From Clostridium estertheticum (GTDB lineage: Bacteria; Bacillota; Clostridia; Clostridiales; Clostridiaceae), in contig NZ_JAAMNH020000001.1 of assembly GCF_011065935.2 (NCBI RefSeq), forward strand, positions 1,447,001-1,511,000: DNA of 64,000 nt, read 5' to 3'. A model generated the notes under the pieces. It was not told the origin of the DNA, ran no database searches, and saw only the letters and a list, made by a program, of their open reading frames with translations. Positions 41,975 through 50,112 of the stretch are shown piece after piece. Numbering within the stretch: the stretch's first letter is position 1; every line of letters starts with the position of its first letter. Both the position numbers and the translations under genes were made by a program.

Positions 41975-43321
41975 ATGGAAATTGAAGAATTAAAAGCAAA
42001 ATTACGAGCTTTTGGTGTTGTTGGAGCAGGTGGAGCAGGCTTCCCAACCTATGCTAAATTAAATAGTTTAGCTGAGGTTGTAATATTAAATTCTGCAGAG
42101 TGTGAACCACTTCTCAGGGTGGATAGGCAACTATGCAAATATTATACAGAAGAAATATTAAGTGCTTTGGAGTTAATCGTAAAGACTTTAAATGCAAAAA
42201 AAGGAATTTTTGCAATTAAATCAGAATATAAGGAAGCTATTGCTTCTTTAAAAGAGGTTATATATAAATATACGAATATAGAAATAAAAATATTAGAAAA
42301 TGTTTACCCTGCTGGGGATGAAGTTGTACTTGTATATGAGGCTACTGGAAAAATAGTCCATGGAGGATCGTTGCCAATAGAAGTAGGTGCTGTGGTAGTA
42401 AATACTGAAACTGTATTAAATGTTTATAATTCGGTATATTTAGATAAGCCAGTTACCCATAAATATGTAACAATAACTGGTGAGGTGAATAATCCAACTA
42501 CAATAAAAGTTCCCATTGGAACATCTATAAGACAATGCATTGAGTTTGCGGGCAACCCGAAAATTGAAAATTTTAAAATAATTTTAGGCGGGCCAATGAC
42601 TGGGAGAATTGGAGCTTTAGAAGATGTAATAACTAAAACTTCTAAAGCTATAATTGTACTGCCAGAAGGACATTCAACAATTATAAAAAGAAATTTAAAA
42701 ACTTCTATTAAAATAAATAGAGCCAGGTCAGTTTGTTCACAGTGTAGAATGTGTACTGATTTATGTCCCAGATATCTTTTAGGACACAATATTCAGCCAC
42801 ATAGAATAATGAATGCCTTAGCAAATGGACTAACAAGTGATATAGAAGCATTTACTTCTGCCAATCTTTGCTGTGGTTGTGGAATTTGCGAAAACTATTC
42901 ATGTTATCAAGGACTAGCACCCTCTTCAATAATCGGGGAATTAAAAGATAGACTAAAAGAAAAAGGTGTTAAGAATATTACATCTAAGGTAGGAAGCAAG
43001 GTAAATGCAAGAAGAGAAGGCAGAAAAGTTCCTATGGAGAGATTAATAGCCAGGTTAGGACTTACTAAGTACAATATAGAGGCACCACTAGTAGAAGAGT
43101 TGTACAGTGTAAATAAAGTGGTTATTAAGCTAAATCAACATATTGGAGCAGTTACTACTTCCGTGGTAAAAGCTAATGACCTTGTAGAGGTTGGCGATTT
43201 AATTGGAAAAATAGAAGATGGTAAATTAGGAGCTAATATACATGCTAGTATTTCTGGAGTAATTACTGCGGCTAACAATAAGGAAATAACCATAGAAACA
43301 AGGAGGTATATCAATGGATAA
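41975..43321 (+). CDS. pduS: Cobalamin reductase, RnfC-like flavoprotein
   Basis: A 448-residue protein that passes electrons from NADH via FMN and two iron-sulfur clusters to reduce cobalamin for PduO. It shows the glycine-rich NADH/FMN loop GVVGAGGAGFPTYAKL (residues 14-29), SAECEPLL, and cluster motifs CSQCRMCTDLCP (about 254-265) and CCGCGICENYSC (about 301-312). A SLBB-like middle and a C-terminal barrel-sandwich domain complete it. It overlaps pduT by 8 bases. Probably docked to the PduT shell tile. Confidence 0.93.
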   Translation: MEIEELKAKLRAFGVVGAGGAGFPTYAKLNSLAEVVILNSAECEPLLRVDRQLCKYYTEEILSALELIVKTLNAKKGIFAIKSEYKEAIASLKEVIYKYTNIEIKILENVYPAGDEVVLVYEATGKIVHGGSLPIEVGAVVVNTETVLNVYNSVYLDKPVTHKYVTITGEVNNPTTIKVPIGTSIRQCIEFAGNPKIENFKIILGGPMTGRIGALEDVITKTSKAIIVLPEGHSTIIKRNLKTSIKINRARSVCSQCRMCTDLCPRYLLGHNIQPHRIMNALANGLTSDIEAFTSANLCCGCGICENYSCYQGLAPSSIIGELKDRLKEKGVKNITSKVGSKVNARREGRKVPMERLIARLGLTKYNIEAPLVEELYSVNKVVIKLNQHIGAVTTSVVKANDLVEVGDLIGKIEDGKLGANIHASISGVITAANNKEITIETRRYING

Positions 43322-43862
43322 GGCCATAGGACTTGTTGAATATATAACTGTGCCTGGGGGTATTAGAGCTGCAGATAAAATGCTTAAAACTGCAGAGGTT
43401 GAAATACTTGAGGCTCAAACAGTTTGCCCAGGAAAATATATGGTGCTTATTTGCGGTAAATTGAGTGCAGTTAATGCGGCTATAGAGGCAGGCAAATTGG
43501 AGTTCGAAGAAAATATAATAGATAGTTTTATTTTAGGAAATCCCCATGATTCCATATTTAGTGCTATAAGTGGAGTATCAGATCCTGGTGAAGTTGAAGC
43601 ACTGGGAATAATAGAAACCTTTTCAGGAGCATCTATAATAGTAGCTGCAGACACAGCGGCTAAAACTGCTAAAGTAAATCTAATAGAAATAAGAATTTCT
43701 CGTGGAATGTGTGGCAAATCCTATCTACTAATGTCAGGAGAAATTGCAGCGGTGGAGGCTTCAGTTGCAGCAGCTTGCAAAAGTGCCAGTGAAGATGGAA
43801 TGCTTTTAGACAAAGCAATTATTGCTAGACCTGATCCCAAACTATGGGAAAAATTGTTATAA
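43314..43862 (+). CDS. pduT: BMC-T shell protein with iron-sulfur pore
   Basis: A 182-residue tandem BMC-domain protein forming pseudohexameric trimers. The first domain carries the pore cysteine at C38 (TVCPGKY), the position that holds a [4Fe-4S] cluster in PduT. The second domain begins near residue 100 (ALGIIETFSGASIIVAADTA). It likely conducts electrons across the shell to PduS. Coupled to pduS by overlap. Confidence 0.94.
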   Translation: MDKAIGLVEYITVPGGIRAADKMLKTAEVEILEAQTVCPGKYMVLICGKLSAVNAAIEAGKLEFEENIIDSFILGNPHDSIFSAISGVSDPGEVEALGIIETFSGASIIVAADTAAKTAKVNLIEIRISRGMCGKSYLLMSGEIAAVEASVAAACKSASEDGMLLDKAIIARPDPKLWEKLL

Positions 43863-44110
43863 GGCTCTATCAATATCTTTTTTGAATTTTAATTTTAAAT
43901 ATAAAAAAGAGATTAAAATAAATGAAAACACTGAGGCTTTAGTTGTAGATAACGAAGATCAAATACTAAAAAAAGAAGACCAGATTTTAGGTGTTGGGTC
44001 TAAAGCAATAATGGGAAGGAATATTTTTTATTGGACTATATATGTTTATAGCAAATATTTTAATAATAATAATTGATAATATAATTTTATAAAAATAGGG
44101 AGGATATTGT

Positions 44111-45403
44111 ATGAATTTTGAATTGTTACATCCAGCGGATCAGTTAATAATGATTATGGAAAGAATTTATGGTTATGGTATGACAACCACTTCCGGTGGT
44201 AATCTTTCAATAATGGATGAAAATGGAGATATTTGGATTACTCCAGGGGGAATTGACAAGGGTGCACTAACTCGCAAGGATATTATAAGGGTTAAACCAG
44301 ATGGGACTATAATTGGTGACCATAAGCCTTCTAGTGAATTCCCTTTTCACCAATTAGCTTATAAGAGTCGGCCGGATTTTAAAGCAGTTCTTCATGCTCA
44401 TCCACCAGCATTAGTTGCATTTAGCATTGTTCGGAGAATACCTGATACAAACCTGGTACCTAACGTACATAATGTATGTGGAAAAGTTGGCATGGCGGAG
44501 TATGGACTTCCTGGAAGTACAGAACTAGGAGAAAAAATAGCTTTAGAGTTTAAAAAGGGCTTTAATACAGTAATTCTGGAAAATCACGGAATTGTTGTTG
44601 GCGCTGATAATTTGTTTGAGGCTTATAGGTCTTTTGAGACTTTAGATTTTTGTGCAAGGATTGAAATTTATGCTAGGAGCATAGGTACCCCTATAGCTTT
44701 AACGGAGGATGAAATTGGACTGTCAAAAAATAAGCAACATATAAGTATGGAAGAATTCCTTCCAAGTAGCTTTAGCAGCTTAGAGAGAGAAGCAAGAAGA
44801 ATTATGTGCGAACTAATACATCGGGCTTACGATCAAAAGCTTTTTACTAGTACAGAGGGTACTTTTTCACGAAGACTTGAGGGTGATTCCTTTCTTATAA
44901 CCCCTTTTAATGTGGATAGAAAGTATATTCAGCCTGAAGATATAGTTAGAATTGACAATGGCTGTAAGGAAGCAGGAAAGACACCAAGTCGTTCGGTTAT
45001 GCTTCATAAGGCTATTTATGAAAAGCATCCTCATATTAACTCCGTAATAATTGCTCATGCACCAAACATTATGGCATTTTCTGTTACAGATGTAGATTTT
45101 GACTCAAGAACTATTCCAGAAAGTTATATACTTCTTAGAACTATTCCAAAGGTGGCCTATGGGTCGGTATTTATGGAAACAGAGAAGCTAGCTGAGATGT
45201 TTATACCTAAAACTCCAATAGTACTGGTGAAAAATGATTGTATTATAGCTACTGGAAGTAGTTTAATCAATGCTTTCGACAGGCTTGAAGTAGCTGAATA
45301 TAGTGCAAAGGCTATTATAGCTTGTAAAAATTTAGGCTCTATTGTAGCTATTGATAATGAAAAAATTGCTGAGCTAGAGTGTGCTTTTAATTTAGAAAAA
45401 TAG
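44111..45403 (+). CDS. Two-domain class II aldolase/adducin protein
   Basis: A 430-residue tandem duplication of the FucA/RhaD fold. Domain 1 (1-205) keeps the zinc His set: H95 and H97 in HAHPP and H159 in ENHGIV, plus GGNLSIM and TPGGIDKG loops. Domain 2 (about 222-420) is degenerate: the motif reads IAHAP, leaving only H316, and the third ligand position reads KNDCII. It therefore probably lacks zinc and may be structural or regulatory. Possible substrates are rhamnulose or fuculose 1-phosphate. No targeting helix is seen. It is the last gene of the BMC operon, after a 248-base gap with no convincing gene. Confidence 0.85.
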   Translation: MNFELLHPADQLIMIMERIYGYGMTTTSGGNLSIMDENGDIWITPGGIDKGALTRKDIIRVKPDGTIIGDHKPSSEFPFHQLAYKSRPDFKAVLHAHPPALVAFSIVRRIPDTNLVPNVHNVCGKVGMAEYGLPGSTELGEKIALEFKKGFNTVILENHGIVVGADNLFEAYRSFETLDFCARIEIYARSIGTPIALTEDEIGLSKNKQHISMEEFLPSSFSSLEREARRIMCELIHRAYDQKLFTSTEGTFSRRLEGDSFLITPFNVDRKYIQPEDIVRIDNGCKEAGKTPSRSVMLHKAIYEKHPHINSVIIAHAPNIMAFSVTDVDFDSRTIPESYILLRTIPKVAYGSVFMETEKLAEMFIPKTPIVLVKNDCIIATGSSLINAFDRLEVAEYSAKAIIACKNLGSIVAIDNEKIAELECAFNLEK

Positions 45404-45425
45404 GATAATAAAAAATATATAATTG

Positions 45426-45478
45426 GAGACCTTGATATAATTTGTAATATAAGATTATCAAGGTCTCTGCCATTTTTT
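45426..45478 (+). terminator. Terminator ending the BMC operon
   Basis: GAGACCTTGATA / TATCAAGGTCTC form a perfect 12-bp stem with an 18-base loop, followed closely by six Ts. Confidence 0.85.
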
Positions 45479-45630
45479 CCAGTAAGCTGACCCTCGGGAT
45501 TTTCAAAACCTGCCACGTCATCACCTTGCCAACAATGGATAGAAATTGCAATCTTTTCTAGTTTTGATAAAACATCATCAGTATTAACACCAAATTCAGA
45601 ATATTTTTCTTTGTCTGCTAAATATGAATT
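45478..45630 (-). pseudogene. rhaA: 5' fragment of L-rhamnose isomerase gene
   Basis: Read on the minus strand, this stretch encodes about 50 residues closely resembling the N-terminus of RhaA, including VLSKLEKIAISIHCWQGDD and VAGFENPEGQLTG, the highly conserved first metal-proximal region. No start codon exists in frame upstream (the frame runs back to a stop at about 45714), and after LTG the similarity ends at the BMC operon terminator. The remaining 370 or so residues are absent. It is a relic showing that a rhamnose isomerase gene once faced this operon. Confidence 0.85.
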
Positions 45631-45682
45631 TATTATTATTAATTGATTTTCTAAATATAGAAAACATTGTAAAATATCTTGA

Positions 45683-45730
45683 CTTTGTACTATAGTAGTG
45701 CTAAGGTTATAGTATTAAAGTAGTACAAAG
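45683..45730 (+). promoter_or_regulatory. Promoter region with long inverted repeat before nrtR
   Basis: A -35-like TTGACT lies at 45679-45684. CTTTGTACTA (45683-45692) and TAGTACAAAG (45721-45730) are perfect inverted copies separated by 28 bases, spanning the expected -10 area, with a further ACTATAGT palindrome inside. It is a good candidate operator for NrtR autoregulation, or a leader hairpin. Confidence 0.6.
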
Positions 45731-45782
45731 AAGAACAACTGTACATAGTCATAAAAATAATAAATTAGAAAGGAAAATGATT

Positions 45783-46706
45783 ATGAGTAGTATAGATATA
45801 AAAAACAAAGATGGATTAACAGAAAAGGAGTTTTTAGATAGTTACATACCAGGCAATTATAGTAGGCCATCCAATACAGTTGATATGTTACTTTTTACGG
45901 TAGATGATGTACCAGTAGAGGGGAAAGACCCTGATAAAGCACTTAAAATGCTTTTAATAAAAAGGGCAGACCATCCATACATGGGATGCTATGCTATTCC
46001 AGGAGGTTTTGTTCATATTGATGAAGCTTTAAGCACTGCTTGCTATAGAGAACTTAAAGAAGAAACTAATGTTGAAAGCGTATATTTTGAACAGTTAAAA
46101 ACTTTCGGTGATTTAGTAGACAGAGACCCAAGAATGAGGGTTATTTCAATAGCTTATTTGGCCTTAGCTGATAAAAATAATATTAAGCCAGTAGCTGGAG
46201 ATGATGCTACTTATGCGCAATGGTTTACGGTAAGGAAAAATTTTATTTCCACTAATAATTCAGGAACTGAGAGAGTTGATACCTACAATCTAATTTTTGT
46301 TTCTGATGACGGTGAGGTTAAAATAGGGTATCTTATCACTGAGAGATTTGTTAAAAATGGTATTATTTCAATTAAAGTACCTTCTTATGAGCTTCTAGAA
46401 TGGAGTAAAGAGGAACTTGCCTTTGATCATATTGATTTGGTATATTGTGCTATTGAAAGATTAAAAAATAAAATAGAATATACGCCCATAGCATTTACTC
46501 TTTTACCTAAGTATTTTACCCTAAGAGAAGCTCAAAAACTTTATGAAACAATACTCAATGTAGAAAAGCCTTTTTCAAGAGCTAATTTTAGACGAAAGAT
46601 TAAAAAAATGGTAATAAAGACTGAAAAAGAAAAATTAACAGCAGGAAGACCTGCCATTTGCTACATGTTTAATGAAAGCTGGGAACATAGTTTTTTTGAT
46701 GAATAA
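45783..46706 (+). CDS. nrtR: NrtR-type Nudix transcriptional regulator of NAD metabolism
   Basis: An N-terminal Nudix domain (about residues 15-150) with GGFVHIDEA and RELKEETNV, where the usual Gly of the Nudix box is Asn, followed by a winged-helix-like C-terminal domain (FTLREAQKLYETIL; FSRANFRRKIKKM). NrtR proteins use the Nudix domain to sense ADP-ribose or related NAD metabolites and repress NAD genes. The ATG at 45783 is favoured because GAAAGGA lies 8 bases before it, while the ATG at 45777 is too close. pncA and pncB follow, consistent with local control. Confidence 0.88.
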   Translation: MSSIDIKNKDGLTEKEFLDSYIPGNYSRPSNTVDMLLFTVDDVPVEGKDPDKALKMLLIKRADHPYMGCYAIPGGFVHIDEALSTACYRELKEETNVESVYFEQLKTFGDLVDRDPRMRVISIAYLALADKNNIKPVAGDDATYAQWFTVRKNFISTNNSGTERVDTYNLIFVSDDGEVKIGYLITERFVKNGIISIKVPSYELLEWSKEELAFDHIDLVYCAIERLKNKIEYTPIAFTLLPKYFTLREAQKLYETILNVEKPFSRANFRRKIKKMVIKTEKEKLTAGRPAICYMFNESWEHSFFDE

Positions 46707-46743
46707 TGAAAATAAAATATATAAATAGGAAAAGAGAATTTAT

Positions 46744-47400
46744 ATGATGGCTTTAATGATAAATAAAATATTTGATATGGAAAAGGAGATAAGTGGTAAG
46801 ATACTTAATTTAGCGGACCTTCCAAAAGAAAAAACAGCACTAATTGTAGTAGATATGGTAAATGGCTTTGTGCACCAAGGTGCATTATCATCACAAAGAG
46901 TTACAGAAATAATAAGTAATTTGGTAGCTATTAACGAAAGGACAAATGGGTTTAAAAAAATATTTTTCTTAGATCAGCATGATGAAAATTCAGTGGAGTT
47001 TAAAAATTATGCTGTACATTGTTTGAAAGATAGCATAGAGTCGGAGCTTATTCCCGGTTTAAGAGAAGAGGCCACTACCTTTCATAGCAATACTACAATG
47101 ATACCTAAAAATAGTACTAATGGTTTTCATGCACCAGGATTTAAATTATGGCTTGATGAGAACGAAGACATCATTGAAAACTATATTATTGTAGGCTGTG
47201 AAGTTGATATTTGTGTAAGTCATTTTGCTACAACCTTAAAGACATATTTTAACCAAAAGAACCTGTGCAGAAGAATTATCGTTCCTGTGGACTCCGTTGA
47301 AACTTTTGATTTTGGAATCCACGATGGGGATTTAATGAAAGTTATTTCTCTATGGGAAATGCAATCGAATGGTATAGAAGTAGTAGATAGTATAATATAA
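46744..47400 (+). CDS. pncA: Nicotinamidase / isochorismatase-family hydrolase
   Basis: Hydrolyses nicotinamide to nicotinate. 218 residues with the cysteine hydrolase landmarks: the catalytic Asp in VVDMVNGFV (about residue 37), the metal-site region FLDQHDENSVEF, and the nucleophilic Cys in VGCEVDICV (about 157). Placement between nrtR and pncB supports nicotinamidase over other isochorismatase-like activities. Confidence 0.88.
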   Translation: MMALMINKIFDMEKEISGKILNLADLPKEKTALIVVDMVNGFVHQGALSSQRVTEIISNLVAINERTNGFKKIFFLDQHDENSVEFKNYAVHCLKDSIESELIPGLREEATTFHSNTTMIPKNSTNGFHAPGFKLWLDENEDIIENYIIVGCEVDICVSHFATTLKTYFNQKNLCRRIIVPVDSVETFDFGIHDGDLMKVISLWEMQSNGIEVVDSII

Positions 47401-47422
47401 AAATTAAGAGGGAGCGATTTAT

Positions 47423-48913
47423 TTGAGCAAAATATTAAACAACTTCAATATTAAAGATGAAAGAAACCTTTCAATGTTAATGGATTTTTATGAACTAACA
47501 ATGTCAAATGGTTATTTTGTAAATGGGCTTTCAGACACTATTGTGTATTTTGATATGTTTTACAGAAAGAATCCGGATGGAGCCGGTTACTCAATAGTTG
47601 CTGGCCTTGAGCAACTTATTGATTTTATTAAAAAACTAAAGTTCACTGGAGAAGATATTGAATACTTAAGAAGTAAAGGAATTCTAGCAGAGGAATTTTT
47701 ACAATACTTATTAGCTTTTAAATTTACTGGAGATGTTTATGCAATACCAGAAGGGACGCCAGTATTTCCTAATGAAGCACTTGTTACTGTTAAATCAAAG
47801 GTAATTGATGCACAGCTTATTGAAACAATGCTTCTATTAACAGTTAATCACCAAAGCTTAATAGTTACTAAGGCCAATAGAATTGTTAGGGCTTCAAAAG
47901 GAAGACCAGTTTTGGAACTGGGAGCAAGAAGAGCGCATGGAGCTGACGGAGCTATAATTGGGGCAAGAGCTTCTTATATAGGGGGCGTAACTGGTACCGC
48001 CACTGTAATGGCAGAAACCATGTTTGGAGTTCCTGCAACTGGTACCATGGCTCATTCCTGGATACAATTATTTGGAGATGAATATAAGGCATTTGAAACC
48101 TATGCAAAAACCTACCCAGATTCATGTACACTGCTTGTTGATACTTATAATGTTTTAAAAAGTGGTATTCCTAATGCTATTAAAGTTTCAAGGGATGTTC
48201 TAGAACCAATTGGAATGAGATTAAAAGCAATTAGACTAGATAGTGGTGACCTTGCATACCTTTCAAAGAAAGTAAGAGTTATGCTTGACGACGCAGGTCT
48301 TTCAGATTGTAAGATAGTAGCTTCCAATAGTTTAGATGAATATATAATTACAGAGTTATTAAACCAAGATGCTAAAATAGATATATTTGGTGTTGGTGAA
48401 AGAATGGTTACTGCGAAATCAGAACCGGTATTTGGTGGAGTTTATAAATTAGTAGCTGTTGAAGAAAACGGAGAAATTTCTCCAAGAATTAAATTAAGTG
48501 AAAATGAAGAAAAAATAATTAATCCAGGATATAAAATGATTTGGAGATTATTTGATAAGGACACTAATATGGCGATTGCTGATGTTATAACATTGGCGAG
48601 TGAGGTTATTAATGAATCAAAGCCTTATATTATCTTTGACCCAGTTTCTATTTGGAAGAAGAAAAAAGTCACTAATTTTTATGCTAAAAAGCTTCAAGTT
48701 CCAGTTTTCCTTAAGGGAGAATGTGTATATGAGTTACCAACAATTGAGGAAATAAGGACCTACTGTAAAACTCAAGTAGACAGTATATGGGAGGAAGTTA
48801 GGAGGTTTTCTAATCCTCAAAAATACTATGTAGATTTATCTAAGGAACTTTGGATGGTTAAACAGGAATTAATTGAAAGGTATAAAGATTCAGAAGAAAA
48901 AGATGAAATATAG
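47423..48913 (+). CDS. pncB: Nicotinate phosphoribosyltransferase
   Basis: Joins nicotinate to PRPP, the entry step of NAD salvage. 496 residues with MDFYELTMSNGYF at 21-33, LELGARRAHGADGAIIGARA, GTMAHSW with the conserved His, and KAIRLDSGDL near residue 270. TTG start with GAGGGAG upstream. Ends in a terminator shared with the convergent gene. Confidence 0.95.
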   Translation: MSKILNNFNIKDERNLSMLMDFYELTMSNGYFVNGLSDTIVYFDMFYRKNPDGAGYSIVAGLEQLIDFIKKLKFTGEDIEYLRSKGILAEEFLQYLLAFKFTGDVYAIPEGTPVFPNEALVTVKSKVIDAQLIETMLLLTVNHQSLIVTKANRIVRASKGRPVLELGARRAHGADGAIIGARASYIGGVTGTATVMAETMFGVPATGTMAHSWIQLFGDEYKAFETYAKTYPDSCTLLVDTYNVLKSGIPNAIKVSRDVLEPIGMRLKAIRLDSGDLAYLSKKVRVMLDDAGLSDCKIVASNSLDEYIITELLNQDAKIDIFGVGERMVTAKSEPVFGGVYKLVAVEENGEISPRIKLSENEEKIINPGYKMIWRLFDKDTNMAIADVITLASEVINESKPYIIFDPVSIWKKKKVTNFYAKKLQVPVFLKGECVYELPTIEEIRTYCKTQVDSIWEEVRRFSNPQKYYVDLSKELWMVKQELIERYKDSEEKDEI

Positions 48914-48945
48914 AATATAAAACAATTAAATAATATTAAACTGAA

Positions 48946-48976
48946 AAAAGGGAGTTCAATTATTGAACTCCCTTTT
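48946..48976. terminator. Bidirectional terminator after pncB
   Basis: AAAAGGGAGTTCAAT / ATTGAACTCCCTTTT is an almost uninterrupted inverted repeat flanked by A and T runs, usable from both strands between pncB and the minus-strand C39-like gene. Confidence 0.92.
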
Positions 48977-49030
48977 AATATATATGATATTAAATTTTGA
49001 ACTAAGCCGCATAGTGTTTGGTGTGAAATC

Positions 49031-49678
49031 TTATGTGAAATATGCTAGCCTAATTATATCTTTTGGCCGTCTTTTATTCCAAAGCAAGTCTAAATCTATC
49101 TTTCGACGCTCTCCATAGGTGGATACAGTTATATAATATATATTATCCTTAGAATTAAGCTTTAAATCAGTTATAGTCATCCAGTGCCAAGTATATTCTT
49201 TAAATTCAACTAATGGATGTTTAAGGACTAGGATGGCAATGGGAAGTTTTTGAGATAGTGCCATAGAAATAAAGTTTATTGCCTCTTGAATAGTAGCAGC
49301 ATTATCATCTAAAATATGGGAAGCTAAAGATATGCCTCTTTTACTTGCAAAAGCCAAGACACTATCTGAGAATTTGCGAACAGAGGTAAGTCCAAAGATT
49401 CCTGGCTTTACATATTTTCTGATTTCAATCATATGCAGAGTAAAATCCACCTTACTTACAATACACTTATAAGCGTATAGTGCATTATATTTATCAGTAA
49501 AGGTTTGAGCTAAATATGCAGTTATATTTGCTGCAGCAACAGGTCCACAACCACTAAGCTTATGAAATTTCTTTGGGAACCAATACTGATTGCCACCATA
49601 ATATGAAATTTCTGAGTCATATATATTAAATTGAATCTCTTCAAAGTTAGTATCTTTAGGTGTAATGAAATTTTCCAT
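49031..49678 (-). CDS. C39-like cysteine-peptidase-fold protein, function unknown
   Basis: A 215-residue protein with a papain-like C39 pattern: a candidate nucleophile Cys in LSGCGPVAAANITAYLA (about residues 40-56) and a candidate His in TWHWMTITDL (about 180). There is no signal peptide or membrane segment, so it is probably cytosolic. The ATG at 49678 is preferred over the GTG at 49687 because AAGGGG lies 8 bases before it. Stands alone. Whether it is active, and on what, is unknown. Confidence 0.7.
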   Translation of the reverse strand: MENFITPKDTNFEEIQFNIYDSEISYYGGNQYWFPKKFHKLSGCGPVAAANITAYLAQTFTDKYNALYAYKCIVSKVDFTLHMIEIRKYVKPGIFGLTSVRKFSDSVLAFASKRGISLASHILDDNAATIQEAINFISMALSQKLPIAILVLKHPLVEFKEYTWHWMTITDLKLNSKDNIYYITVSTYGERRKIDLDLLWNKRRPKDIIRLAYFT

Positions 49679-49687
49679 GGTTATCAC

Positions 49688-50112
49688 CCCTTTATATGAT
49701 TTTAAATTATTTTAGAGCAGATTTTAATAAGCAAGATTAATTTTAGTTATTATCTAATATACTATAGTTCTTATTAGGTGTAAACAAGGTAAATATGGCA
49801 TATAAATAAGATATATTCTATTCACTTACTTATACTATATTCACAATTATAAAATCGCTGATATTTTATAAAAATTACTACCATTTATTTTTAGCAAGTA
49901 AAATCAAAAACTCATAGTACAGAATAATAATGCCATAGCTTATGGAATGTTCACAAGAAATAGTGCTGTAAAAAAGGGATTTTGGAACTGAGTATAGAAA
50001 ATTATAATTAGATAGATTTCTAAATAAAATAATTGTTATGTACATAAGGGACACAAGGCACATAACAATTAATAACTGTTATGTGCTATAAAGGAATACA
50101 GGAGGGGTAAAT
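49688..50112. other. Intergenic region with leader hairpins before the SPFH gene
   Basis: 425 bases between two divergent genes. The first 340 bases are AT-rich without recognisable genes. The last 80 hold three related arms, AATTGTTATGT (50031-50041), ACATAACAATT (50060-50070) and TGTTATGTGC (50077-50086). Confidence 0.6.
50031..50086 (+). promoter_or_regulatory. Alternating inverted-repeat leader or operator
   Basis: The middle arm (GCACATAACAATT, 50058-50070) can pair perfectly with the 5' arm (11 bp) or with the 3' arm (10 bp, loop 9) but not both. Read as DNA it is three half-sites of one operator; read as RNA it is a two-state switch. It ends 26 bases before the SPFH gene ATG. Confidence 0.6.

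Noticed and set aside
43822..44076. 84-codon frame overlapping the end of pduT
   Set aside because: Starts inside pduT without a ribosome site, has Lys/Asn-rich composition and no recognisable family. At best a relic; the 248-base gap holds nothing I can support.
45157..45516. 119-codon minus-strand frame opposite the double aldolase
   Set aside because: Only its first dozen or so codons resemble protein (the RhaA relic); the rest reads through the terminator and antisense to the aldolase. Reported instead as a rhaA fragment.
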